In this document: positions 56,353 to 64,000 of the stretch, in pieces | How positions within the stretch are numbered: position 1 is the stretch's first letter | Layout: each line of letters begins with the position of its first letter | Assembly (NCBI GenBank): GCA_046726315.1 | Contig: JBKPAG010000021.1 | Span: forward strand, 1-64,000 | Source: JACVRX01 sp046726315 | GTDB lineage: Bacteria; Actinomycetota; Actinomycetes; Jiangellales; Jiangellaceae | Direction: 5' to 3' | Length of the DNA stretch: 64,000 bases | Notes under the pieces: generated by a model | What the model was told of the DNA's origin: nothing | Databases searched by the model: none | What the model saw: only the letters and a program-made list of their open reading frames with translations | Position numbers and translations under genes: made by a program

Positions 56353-57048
56353 ATGGCGCCATCTAGCGCGAGCGGGATTCCGGAAAGGACCAAGTATCAC
56401 CGCTGGCTCGGTTGGCACGCCCCAGCGTTGCGCCGAGTCGTGGCCGTCGCCGTCATCGGGCTGGCCGTGATCGCCGCACTGTTGCCGTTCGTGAGCTGGG
56501 AACTGGCTGTGGTCGGTGGGTGGGACGCCGCCGCCCTGATACTCCTCTGCACGATCTGGCCGATCATCCTGCGAGCGGACGGAACCGATGTCGTGCAGAT
56601 TGCCACCCGCGAGGACGAGACCCCGGCCACCGCCACCGTGCTGGTGGTCGGCGCAAGCACCGCAAGCCTGATGGGCGTCGGTTTCGCGTTGAGCCTGGCA
56701 GGCCGGGCAAGCGGCGCCATTCGAGTGGCCCTGATCGGTTTCGCCGTTGTCACCGTCATCTTGTCGTGGACAGTGATCAATACGGTCTTCACGCTTCGCT
56801 ACGCACACCTGCACTTCCGATCAAGAGTCGAAGGCATCGACTTCGGCGCCACTACGCACCAGCTGCCCAGCTATCGCGACTTTGCCTACGTCGCATTCAC
56901 CATCGGCATGACCTACCAGGTGTCCGACACCGCCCTACGCGACCCGCTGATTCGGAGAACCGTCCTCCCTCACGCCATGCTGGCGTACCTGTTTGGGGTC
57001 GTGATCGTCGCCGGTGCGATCAACCTCGTCGCCGGGCTGGTCCGCTGA
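56353..57048 (+). CDS. DUF1345 membrane protein
   Basis: A 231-residue protein with five predicted helices: VVAVAVIGLAVIAALLPFVS, LAVVGGWDAAALILLCTIWP, VVGASTASLMGVGFALSLAG, VALIGFAVVTVILSWTVINT and LAYLFGVVIVAGAINLVAGL. The family loop SYRDFAYVAFTIGMTYQVSD is very clear. Start ATG 56353 with GGAGG 8 bases upstream. The substrate is unknown. It is divergent from the sulfite-oxidase-like gene. Confidence 0.9.
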   Translation: MAPSSASGIPERTKYHRWLGWHAPALRRVVAVAVIGLAVIAALLPFVSWELAVVGGWDAAALILLCTIWPIILRADGTDVVQIATREDETPATATVLVVGASTASLMGVGFALSLAGRASGAIRVALIGFAVVTVILSWTVINTVFTLRYAHLHFRSRVEGIDFGATTHQLPSYRDFAYVAFTIGMTYQVSDTALRDPLIRRTVLPHAMLAYLFGVVIVAGAINLVAGLVR

Positions 57049-57067
57049 CGTGTGAAACGGTGCAGTG

Positions 57068-57889
57068 ATGGAGGACTATCGACAGACCAACCGGGCGCTG
57101 TGGGACGAGCGCGCCCGAGCGCACGCAGCGTCCCCCGACTACAACCTGCGCCGATTCGTCGATGATCCGACGTTCCTCAGCCACGTCGTGCGGTTTGATC
57201 TGCCACTGCTGGGTGATGTGGGTGGTCTCGACGGCATGCATCTGCAGTGCCATATCGGCACGGATACCGTGTCGTTGGCGCGCCTCGGCGCGCGGATGAC
57301 TGGGCTGGACTTCTCGGCCGGGTCGCTGGCAGAAGCACGTGCACTCGCCGCCGCCGCCGGCGCCGCCGTCCAGTTCGTCGAGGCAGAGCTCTATGACGCG
57401 GTCGAGGTGCTCGGCCGGGAACGATTCGACCTCGTCTATACAGGTGTCGGCGCTCTGTGCTGGCTTCCCGACATCCGGCGGTGGGGGGCCGTGGTCGCGG
57501 ATCTGCTCCGTCCCGGCGGCCGGTTCTTCATGCGGGAAGGGCATCCGGTGATGTGGGCGCTGGAAGATCCGCGCGACGACCAGCTGCTGGTGCTCGAACA
57601 CGCCTACTTCGAGCGCGCCGAGCCGAACGAATGGGACACTGGCGGGACCTATGTCGAGACCGAGGTGGACTTCACCAACACCCGAAGCCTGGAGTGGAGT
57701 CACGGCCTCGGCGAGATCGTGACGGCCTTGCTCGATGCTGGCTTGACGATCACCGGCCTGGTAGAGCACGACACCGTCCCGTGGGACGCCCTGCCGGGCC
57801 AGATGGAGCAGGTCGGCGATCACGAGTGGCGCCTGATCGATCGCCCGTGGCGGTTGCCGCACACCTACACCTTGCAGGCCGTCAAGTGA
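57068..57889 (+). CDS. class I SAM-dependent methyltransferase
   Basis: A 273-residue protein beginning EDYRQTNRALWDERARAHAA. Motif I GMHLQCHIGTDTVSLARLGA is followed by RMTGLDFSAGSLAEARALAA (acidic, ribose-binding) and FDLVYTGVGALCWLPDIRRW. The C-terminal part has EWDTGGTYVETEVDFTNTRS. The segment is conserved in small-molecule methyltransferases; the substrate is unknown. ATG 57068 or GTG 57065 can start. It follows the DUF1345 gene by 20 bases. Confidence 0.85.
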   Translation: MEDYRQTNRALWDERARAHAASPDYNLRRFVDDPTFLSHVVRFDLPLLGDVGGLDGMHLQCHIGTDTVSLARLGARMTGLDFSAGSLAEARALAAAAGAAVQFVEAELYDAVEVLGRERFDLVYTGVGALCWLPDIRRWGAVVADLLRPGGRFFMREGHPVMWALEDPRDDQLLVLEHAYFERAEPNEWDTGGTYVETEVDFTNTRSLEWSHGLGEIVTALLDAGLTITGLVEHDTVPWDALPGQMEQVGDHEWRLIDRPWRLPHTYTLQAVK

Positions 57890-57935
57890 CGCCAAAAACT
57901 CCCTCGTCGCGGCAATCGCCGGAAAGGATGTGGTC

Positions 57936-58970
57936 ATGGAGCGCAGACTGATGGGCCGTAGCGGTTGCGCAGTCTCGAATCTCGCACTGGGCACGATGAC
58001 TTTCGGCGCGGAAACAGACGAGGCGGGTGCACGCTCTCAGCTGGACGCTTTCGTCACCGCCGGCGGAAACCTCGTTGACACCGCCGACGTCTACAGCGCG
58101 GGCGCTGCTGAAGAGATCATCGGCCGCTGGCTCGCCTCCTGCGCGCCCAACGTGCGCGACAGCATCGTTCTCGCTACCAAGGCGCGGTTCTCTACCGGTC
58201 CGGACACCAACGACGTGGGGCTGTCCCGTCGGCACCTGCAACGGGCGCTGGAAGACTCCCTGCGCCGACTCGGAGTGGATTGCATCGACCTCTACCAGGT
58301 GCACGCCTGGGACCCGCTGACACCGCTCGAGGAGACGCTGGGCGCGCTCGACGACATGGCTCGGGCGGGCAAGGTCCGCTATGTCGGGCTGTCCAACTTC
58401 ACCGGTTGGCAGGTACAGAAGGCCGTCGGCATCGCCCGCGAACGTGGATTCGCGATCCCGGTGTCCCTGCAACCGCAGTACAACCTGCTCGTTCGCGAAC
58501 TGGAGTGGGAGATCGTCCCGGCCTGCCTCGACGCCGGCCTCGGCCTGCTGCCGTGGTCACCGCTGGGCGGCGGATGGCTCACCGGCAAGTACCAGCGCGA
58601 CACCCCACCCGTCGGGGCCACGCGGCTTGGAGAGGACCCTGACCGCGGTGTCGAGGCCTACTCCCGGCGGTCCACACAGCAGCGGACGTGGGACGTGGTC
58701 GAGGCAGTGCGAGAGGTCGCTGACAAACGCGGGGTTTCGATGGCCCAGGTCGCCCTGGCGTGGCTCGTCGACCGACCGGGCGTCACCTCCGTCATCCTTG
58801 GAGCTCGGACGCTCGAGCAGCTCGACGACAACCTTGCTGCGGCAGGGCTGCACCTCGAACCGGCGGAGACCGGTGTCCTCGACACAGCCAGCGATCCCGC
58901 ACCTGCGGACTACCCGTACGGTGGGCCGGGCAACGAGCAGCGCAGCCGCCAGATCGGCACGTCGCCATAG
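57936..58970 (+). CDS. aldo/keto reductase
   Basis: A 344-residue NADPH-dependent oxidoreductase. Catalytic residues: Asp/Tyr in NLVDTADVYSAGAAEEIIG, Lys in IVLATKARFSTGP and His in DLYQVHAWDPLTPLEE. The cofactor part has LLPWSPLGGGWLTGKYQRDT and VTSVILGARTLEQLDDNLAA. Substrate undetermined. Start ATG 57936, AGGA about 8 bases upstream. It is 46 bases after the methyltransferase, perhaps in one operon. Confidence 0.92.
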   Translation: MERRLMGRSGCAVSNLALGTMTFGAETDEAGARSQLDAFVTAGGNLVDTADVYSAGAAEEIIGRWLASCAPNVRDSIVLATKARFSTGPDTNDVGLSRRHLQRALEDSLRRLGVDCIDLYQVHAWDPLTPLEETLGALDDMARAGKVRYVGLSNFTGWQVQKAVGIARERGFAIPVSLQPQYNLLVRELEWEIVPACLDAGLGLLPWSPLGGGWLTGKYQRDTPPVGATRLGEDPDRGVEAYSRRSTQQRTWDVVEAVREVADKRGVSMAQVALAWLVDRPGVTSVILGARTLEQLDDNLAAAGLHLEPAETGVLDTASDPAPADYPYGGPGNEQRSRQIGTSP

Positions 58971-58985
58971 GTCCGTCGAGCAGAC

Positions 58986-59204
58986 TTACTCGATCCAGCG
59001 GTAGATCTGCCCGTCCCGGATTTCGTACCGCTCCGGTGGGTCACTCGGCGGTGTTGCCGCCAGATGGGCGAGCACGTTGTTGCGTCCTCGGATGGTGCGA
59101 CCGTCGGTACCCGTCCAGTGCAGATAGGGATGGAGCAAGGCCTTCGTCTCGAGCCAGTCACGACGTTCGATTGCGGCCCGGGCCTCGTTGATGAGGGGAT
59201 CCAT
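58986..59204 (-). CDS. small SnoaL/NTF2-like protein
   Basis: A 72-residue protein from ATG 59202-59204 (MDPLINEARAAIERRDWLET). It has KALLHPYLHWTGTDGRTIRG and NNVLAHLAATPPSDPPERYE, with RDGQIYRWIE at the end, matching the short NTF2-like pattern. Function unknown. There is no good ribosome-binding site. It ends 15 bases from the aldo/keto reductase (convergent). Confidence 0.6.
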   Translation of the reverse strand: MDPLINEARAAIERRDWLETKALLHPYLHWTGTDGRTIRGRNNVLAHLAATPPSDPPERYEIRDGQIYRWIE

Positions 59205-59585
59205 GACGCTATCGAACGTCAAGAGGGTCGGGACGTCGCCACCGTGACGGTTCTGCGTACTGCCATCGCGGCTGTCGATGACGCTGAGGCCGTTGGTGCC
59301 TCGGGCGCAGTCCCCACAGGAAGCGGCTCTCCACATGTGGCGGCGGCCATGGCGGGCCTCGGAGCGCGGAGGTACCCCGCCGCCGGCTGACCGAGGCAGA
59401 GATGGACGGCATCTTCGAACACGAGATCGTCGAACTCCAGATGGCAGCGGAGGAGTGCAGGCGATCAGGGCAGGGCGAAGCGACTACGCGCCCAAGCCGT
59501 CGTCCTCGTCCGAGTGCTCGACGCTGAGAGCTGACCTCCGGTTGAGCGCTCGAGTCGCGTACCGCTGATCCAAGCAGTGGTCTGC
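59205..59585. other. 381 bases without a supported gene
   Basis: No frame here shows family similarity. A weak plus-strand frame from ATG 59402 (MDGIFEHEIVELQMAAEECR) has a GAGG before it and runs 41-47 codons, but I cannot support it as a gene. This may be remains of a lost gene. Confidence 0.5.
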
Positions 59586-60553
59586 TCAAATGCTGATGAC
59601 GACCTTGCCACGTGCCCGGCCCTGTCGAGGTAACGGATGGCGTCGGCGGCCTCGGTCAGGGTGTAGGTCCGGTCGACAACCGGCGTGATCTTGCCGGCCT
59701 CGATGAGTTCGGTCAGGATCTGCAGCTCCTCGTAGTGCTCCCGGGCGATGAGCATCCGGAGTCTCTGTCTTACGAATGGTGAGATCGCGAGTGCCCGGAG
59801 TTGGTGGTCCATGCCGCCGATCCACCGGCCCCCGCCTTCGCCGCCGACCAGCACGAGAGTGCCCTGGCGGGTGAGTGCACGCCGAAGGTGCGTCAATGAA
59901 CGGTTTCCTCCGATGTCGAGGATGAGGTCGTAGCGCTGTCCCCCGTCGGCGAAGTCCTCACGGGTGTAATCGATAACGTGGTCAGCGCCGATGAAGCGGA
60001 CCAGGTCAACCTTTGCCGTGCTGCACACGCCGGTGACTTCGGCTCCGAGCGCCTTGGCGAGTTGCACCGCGAAGGTTCCCACGCCACCCGACGCGCCGAT
60101 GATCAGCACCTTCTGCGCCGCGTGTATCTGGCCCTGGTCACGCAGAGCCTGGAGGGCAGTGGACGCCGAGATGGGGACGGCCGCCGCCTGATCGAATGGG
60201 AGGTTTGCCGGCTTGGACGCCAACTTGTCCTCGCGAGCGCAGGCGTACTCGGCAAAGGAGCCTTCGCAGGTACCCATCACCTCATCGCCCGGCCGGAACC
60301 TGGTCACAGCCTGGCCGATCGCCTCGACCCGTCCGGCTAGCTCGCGGCCTCGAACCCGATGCTTGGGCCTGCGGATCCCATACCCCGCCAGGCGGATCAC
60401 GTAGGCCTGGCCGGTCATGAGGTGCCAGACGCCCCGATCCACGCCAGCAGCGTGAACGCGGACCAGCACCTCATCGTCGGCTACCTCGGGCTTGTAGATG
60501 TCCCTGAGCTCGAGCACATCTCCGTTCGGAGGCTTACGGTGTAAGGTAATCAT
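59586..60553 (-). pseudogene. zinc-free quinone oxidoreductase (MDR family), frameshift near the 3' end
   Basis: Starts at ATG 60551-60553 (MITLHRKPPNGDVLELRDIY). MDR-family hallmarks: VLVRVHAAGVDRGVWHLMTG, GRELAGRVEAIGQAVTRFRP, the cofactor loop KVLIIGASGGVGTFAVQLAK, GADHVIDYTREDFADG. The end of the frame drifts (RAGHVARSSSAFEQ) while the frame with RGRARGKVVISI, the usual C-terminus, is one base away. Adding one G at the CCC run 59620-59622 (GGG on the coding strand) gives about 322 residues with the normal end. A real change or a homopolymer error. Divergent from tetR, with an operator palindrome between. Confidence 0.85.
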
Positions 60554-60559
60554 ACAGCG

Positions 60560-60576
60560 TAAGGTTGTCAACCTTA
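60560..60576. promoter_or_regulatory. TetR operator palindrome
   Basis: TAAGGTTGTCAACCTTA: perfect 8-1-8 inverted repeat between the quinone oxidoreductase and the TetR gene, 7 bases from the former's start and 40 from the latter. On the minus strand it contains TTGACA, usable as a -35 box. A further GTAAGGT copy starts at 60541. It is the likely binding site of the adjacent TetR regulator. Confidence 0.7.
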
Positions 60577-60616
60577 GATCCACACTGCACGTTCGCGTCC
60601 ACGGCGAGGACGAGAG

Positions 60617-61300
60617 ATGGCGACCGAGACCGAGCCGGGCACACAGCCCCGGATCCCCCTGAACAAGCAGCGGGTACTGCGCGCCGCCGTAGCCCTCGCC
60701 GACCGAGACGGCGTCAGGTCGCTCAGCATGCGCAGGCTCGCCGAGGAACTCGGGGTCGAGGCCATGTCGCTGTACCACCATGTGGCTAACAAGGACGAGA
60801 TTCTCGACGGCATCGTCGACGTCGTCTTCAGCGAGATCGATATACCTGCTCAAACCGACTGGAAGGCGGCCATGCGCCAGCGGGCGATCTCGGCCCGCGA
60901 GGCATTCCAGCGCCACCCCTGGGCCACCGGCGTGATGGAGTCACGGTCGACACCTGGTCCCGCGACATTGCGACACCACGACGCCGTACTCGGGATCCTC
61001 CGAAACGCCGGATTCTCGATCGAGATGGCCGCCCACGCGTACTCGGTGCTCGACAGCTACATCTACGGATTCGCGCTGCAGGAGGCTAGCCTGCCGTTCG
61101 ACACCTCCGAGGAGATCGCAGCCGTCGCGGAGTCGATCATGGAGCACTTCTCGGACGACGCGTATCCGCACCTCACCGAGATGGCCGTGGAGCACGCCCT
61201 TCAGCCCGGCTACGACTACGGGAACGAATACGAGTTCGGGCTCGACCTGATCCTCGACGGTCTCGAGAGGGCTGTGACGCGGTTCATTCCCGGTCGGTAG
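60617..61300 (+). CDS. TetR/AcrR-family transcriptional regulator
   Basis: A 227-residue regulator with N-terminal helix-turn-helix (VLRAAVALADRDGVRSLSMR, RLAEELGVEAMSLYHHVANK) followed by the family's DEILDGIVDVVFSEID. The C-terminal ligand domain is TetR_C-like (HPWATGVMESRSTPGPATLR; VLGILRNAGFSIEMAAHAYS). It should repress the divergent quinone oxidoreductase and itself. Start ATG 60617, GAGGACGAGAG upstream. Confidence 0.92.
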   Translation: MATETEPGTQPRIPLNKQRVLRAAVALADRDGVRSLSMRRLAEELGVEAMSLYHHVANKDEILDGIVDVVFSEIDIPAQTDWKAAMRQRAISAREAFQRHPWATGVMESRSTPGPATLRHHDAVLGILRNAGFSIEMAAHAYSVLDSYIYGFALQEASLPFDTSEEIAAVAESIMEHFSDDAYPHLTEMAVEHALQPGYDYGNEYEFGLDLILDGLERAVTRFIPGR

Positions 61301-61414
61301 CGGTGGTGCGCTTCCGCGACAGTTTGCTCTGACCAGCTGTGCGACCATGGACCGCCCCATGATCGGCTGCCAGGATGTGCGAGTTCGAATACGTCGCGAC
61401 CCGGGAGGCCATTG

Positions 61415-61706
61415 ATGCCGAGGTCTGTCACGAAGCGCGCGACAGTGCACAGGGCGCGCACAGTGATGCTCCTGCTGGCGGCGATCGCTGGGATGCTCGT
61501 CGGGGCACTCGTCCCGGCCTCAGCTGCGCCGCCAGACGACGTCACTGACTTCTGGGGTCGTCGAAGGGGTGATCACGGACGACGCCTTCCAGCTCCCGAC
61601 GACGGCGATCCGGTTCGGCGACGGTCTCGCGGTAGTGAACGCCAAGTTTGACACCGGCTTCCGTCCGACCGCGGACCAGTACGAGGTAGTTCTCGTCGAC
61701 CGGTAG
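61415..61706 (+). pseudogene. small secreted protein, frameshifted
   Basis: Starts at ATG 61415 with GGGAGG 6 bases upstream. The N-terminus RTVMLLLAAIAGMLVGALVP-ASAAP is a clear signal peptide. The frame then drifts after DDVTDFWG, but the frame one base over continues VVEGVITDDAFQLPTTAIRF, GDGLAVVNAKFDTGF, RPTADQYEVVLVDR and a stop at 61704-61706. Removing one G from GGGG (61554-61557) gives about 96 residues. Function unknown. Either a real insertion or a sequencing error. Confidence 0.65.
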
Positions 61707-61773
61707 TTGACCGCCGCGGTGGATGAAGGGCGCGGACAGTTAACCTCCTCCGCCGCAAGACAGGAGAGCACTC

Positions 61774-62613
61774 GTGCGAGTGGTACGTCGGGGTAACAAG
61801 ATCGTCAGGCGTTTCTACGCCCGGGCCAGGCAGGCAACGACAAGACCCGAACCCCGGCAGCCTCGGCCACCGCGGCCCGACGCGCGGGTCGTTCCCCCAC
61901 CAAACGCGGTCCTGCGCACTGAGGCCGAGGCCAAAGCAGCAACCGCTGAGATCGCGCGGCTCTGTCTGCCCATCCACCGCGACCAGGTGAAGAATTGGGA
62001 CACCCTTGCCGCGCTGAGCGTGGTGCTTGGCAACACGCGGCCCTCCGACCGCATCCTCGACGCTGGCGCGGCGTACTACTCTACGTTGTTGCCGATCTTG
62101 GCGAGGTACCGGTACAAGCACCTGGACGGGTGCAACCTCGAGTTCCGCGAGCCAACGCGGCGCGGGCCCGTGCAGTTCCGGTATGGCGACTTGACCGCCA
62201 CCGACTACCCGAGCGGCGCATTCGGCTCGATCACCTGCCTGTCAGTGGTCGAGCACGGCGTCGACCTGGCTGCGTACTTCAAGGAGATGGCGCGGCTGCT
62301 GCGCCCGGGCGGGGCCCTGGTTACCTCCACCGACTTCTGGTCGGAGCCCATCGACACCACCGGCCTGGTCGCCTACAACACCCCCGTACGGGTGTTCACG
62401 CCGGCGGACATCACCGCCGGCCTCGAGATCGCCAAGGGCTACGGCCTAGAACCCACAGGCCCGCTCGACTTGACCTGCCAAGACCGGGTGGTGACCTGGC
62501 CGCGTTTCGGCCTCCAGTTCACGTTTCTGGTGTTCACGCTGCGCAAGGTCAATCGCCTCGGACCAGGGTGGGCTAACCGACGAAGAAGAATGGTAAGGCC
62601 GAGCACGGCATAA
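61774..62613 (+). CDS. class I SAM-dependent methyltransferase
   Basis: A 279-residue protein beginning at GTG 61774 with AGGAG about 8 bases upstream. The N-terminal basic region is followed by DTLAALSVVLGNTRPSDRIL, motif I DAGAAYYSTLLPILARYRYK, NLEFREPTRRGPVQFRYGD, FGSITCLSVVEHGVDLAAYF, and KEMARLLRPGGALVTSTDFW. Substrate unknown, perhaps a glycan or lipid tail. Its last 13 codons overlap the antisense of the decayed antiporter gene's end, so its native C-terminus may be disturbed. Confidence 0.82.
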   Translation: MRVVRRGNKIVRRFYARARQATTRPEPRQPRPPRPDARVVPPPNAVLRTEAEAKAATAEIARLCLPIHRDQVKNWDTLAALSVVLGNTRPSDRILDAGAAYYSTLLPILARYRYKHLDGCNLEFREPTRRGPVQFRYGDLTATDYPSGAFGSITCLSVVEHGVDLAAYFKEMARLLRPGGALVTSTDFWSEPIDTTGLVAYNTPVRVFTPADITAGLEIAKGYGLEPTGPLDLTCQDRVVTWPRFGLQFTFLVFTLRKVNRLGPGWANRRRRMVRPSTA

Positions 62614-63190
62614 ATGGCCAGCAGCTACGTCCTTCGTACCAGGTGGATTCGCCGCGCTGGGTGATCTCGTCGGCGATGAGGATGGCCAGCACGATGCCAC
62701 CGAGCTCGAACCCGTTGAACACCAGCGCCATCGGGAACGGGCCGATGAAGAATGACGCGAGGACGAGCGAGGGCGCGACGAACAGCGGGATCTGCGACCC
62801 GAGCCCACAGCGATGTTACCGAGATGTCCATTTTGTCACGGCTAGCGAAGTAGACGGCGACCCAGTGCTCGGCGGTGTTGCCCACGATGGCGACGACGAT
62901 GACACCGACGAAGAACGGAGACAGCTCAATGCTCTCGCACGCCTCGGTACTGGAGTGCACGAGGATCTCGGACATCCACCCGACCGCCGCGCCGGCAATA
63001 CGCCTGATGCTCGAGCGGACCGAGGTCGATTTCCTAGAAGGTTGGTGTGCCGGTCGGCCAGCGAGACATTCGTCAGACTTGGACGTGCCTCGCCCCGCGT
63101 ACGCGGCCCACCCCGAAGACGAGCGGGCACGTCGACAGCGGATTCTCAGGAAGTTCCCAGGACCTGGCGATGTGCGGCGAGGAGCATGAT
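62573..63190 (-). pseudogene. decayed CaCA-family calcium/proton antiporter
   Basis: Fragments in three frames spell a CaCA/ChaA antiporter's second half: RIAGAAVGWMSEILVHSSTE, SPFFVGVIVVAIVGNTAEHW (with the signature GNTAEH), VAVYFASRDKMDISV; then SQIPLFVAPSLVLASFFIGP, FPMALVFNGFELGGIVLAIL, IADEITQRGESTWYEG, and in a third frame LLAIYAVLGL..FFVG and the stop at 62573-62575. At least four single-base changes are needed to join them. The 5' half is either missing or too decayed to see (possible traces near 63050-63190). This gene is non-functional as sequenced. Confidence 0.8.
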
Positions 63191-63398
63191 GGCAGCGGGC
63201 GGGACCGGACGAACCCCGGCCGACGGCCGGTCTCCACCCGCGCCAAAGGCCCAACCGAATGGGCGGCCCCGCGGACCGGGGCTGATTCGGCCGATCTGAG
63301 CAACGCTTTCAGGCCCGTTTAGGCCCGACCGCCCTGCTAGCGCCGCCCTTACATCGAGGGTCGCACCAGAACGGGGATGTTGTTGAGGACGGATAGAC
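63191..63398. other. no gene seen
   Basis: Short stretch between the antiporter remnant and the next fragment with no frame of convincing content. Bases 63851-64000 likewise hold only weak frames at the window edge. Confidence 0.5.
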
Positions 63399-63850
63399 CT
63401 ATGCCTCTTGGTCAGCGGGCTCGACCTCGTCAGCCGAGCACACCACGGCACCCACGGTCGGGAAGTTGACTACCACCTCATGGTGACCTCGTGGGCCGTC
63501 GAAGTCGAGGAACGTCCCGACATCCCCATGCCGAACCCAGTCGGTTGTATCCGGTCCGGTCATCTCCTCGCGTGCGGCCCCGTCCGCTATCCCAGCTCGT
63601 ATCAATAGGAATCGCCACTAGCGGTACTTCCCCTGGGCGTTGACCGGTCCTGCCGAGGGCCACGGTTTCCATGCGCTCCTCTCCGTCCTCCGCCCACACT
63701 AATCGGGCTGTGATCGGAACGGCTGCGTCGAGCCGGTACTCGGGCGCGCTGGCACCGGTGTCGCTGAGGATGGCTGCGCGGGCGACCACCCGACCTGCTG
63801 CCGCAGTAAGGAGTGCGACATATGTTCGTATTGCGCCAAGTCTTCTCGTC
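63399..63850 (-). pseudogene. possible frameshifted remnant of an actinobacterial two-helix membrane protein
   Basis: One minus-strand frame has VARAAILSDTGASAPEYRLD, then AAVPITARLVWAEDGEERME, a pattern like the extracellular part of an Rv1312-like two-helix family. Another frame, one base away, has DTTDWVRHGDVGTFLDFDGP and ends EVVVNFPTVGAVVCSADEVE and ADQEA. The two may be one broken gene, joined near 63600-63625, with its start missing. Low support. Confidence 0.35.
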
Positions 63851-64000
63851 CCTGAGGTCGCCTACCCATGGTCATCGGCGTTTTCGCATTTTCGTAGGTA
63901 TCGGCGCGGGAGCGGCCGGCAATTTCGTCCGCCTGGGCACCCAGGCCCTGGATGAGACCCGCCGCCGAGTCCAGCAAGAACAGACCGGGCACCGCGGCCA

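Noticed and set aside
59402..59545. Short plus-strand frame MDGIFEHEIVELQMA
   Set aside because: Has a possible ribosome-binding site but no family similarity and ends quickly; left as unsupported.

Overview
The window is high-GC DNA with the coding style of an actinobacterium: many GTG starts, 4-base ATGA/GTGA overlaps, a HrcA/CIRCE heat-shock unit, a SigE-family/GerMN pair, a DUF222-HNH protein and a ComEA/ComEC-HolA-S20-LepA-HemW-HrcA-DnaJ-PhoH-YbeY-Era-RecO-UppS order typical of that phylum. The exact genus cannot be fixed from sequence alone. Most of the window (about 0.3-50 kb) is a conserved housekeeping backbone, mostly on the minus strand. The last 10 kb is accessory and partly degenerate.

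Layout: 0-7 kb holds a tRNA-Asn, a primary-like sigma factor, a frameshifted Gfo/Idh/MocA oxidoreductase, dnaG, and a frameshifted AbiEi/DUF559 gene bracketed by two 91-bp repeats with inverted ends. 7-17 kb holds a ferredoxin reductase, dgt, ppdK, a tRNA-dihydrouridine synthase, glyS and a YibE/F transporter. 17-20 kb is a zinc-type ABC importer (znuA-znuC-znuB) behind a Zur-box-like palindrome. 20-30 kb is uppS-recO, a barstar-like gene, leuA with a Leu-rich leader peptide, era, a truncated SMR efflux gene abutting a catalytically degenerate cytidine-deaminase homologue, corC-like, ybeY, phoH and a HIT protein. 30-34 kb is a SigE-family sigma factor with its membrane partner, then dnaJ-hrcA-CIRCE. 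34-50 kb is hemW, an acyl-CoA ligase, lepA, a methyltransferase, an orphan MazF-like gene, rpsT, holA, comEC (frameshifted), comEA, degV and leuS. 50-57 kb carries a redox set: a VKOR-like protein, a FAD disulfide reductase-like protein, DUF6529, and an overlapping operon of a sulfite-oxidase-like molybdoenzyme, a ferredoxin-NADP reductase-like protein and DUF6510, with a DUF222-HNH gene between. 57-64 kb has two methyltransferases, an aldo/keto reductase, a TetR regulator divergent from a frameshifted quinone oxidoreductase with a perfect operator palindrome between them, a frameshifted secreted protein, and a decayed calcium/proton antiporter.

Two themes stand out. First, the repeat-bracketed AbiEi/DUF559 unit may be a small mobile or self-maintaining cassette, or the relic of a tandem duplication. 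Second, there is a run of single-base frameshifts, nearly all next to homopolymers or short GC runs, in genes that otherwise look intact. These could be real decay or indel errors in the assembly, and the sequence alone cannot decide.
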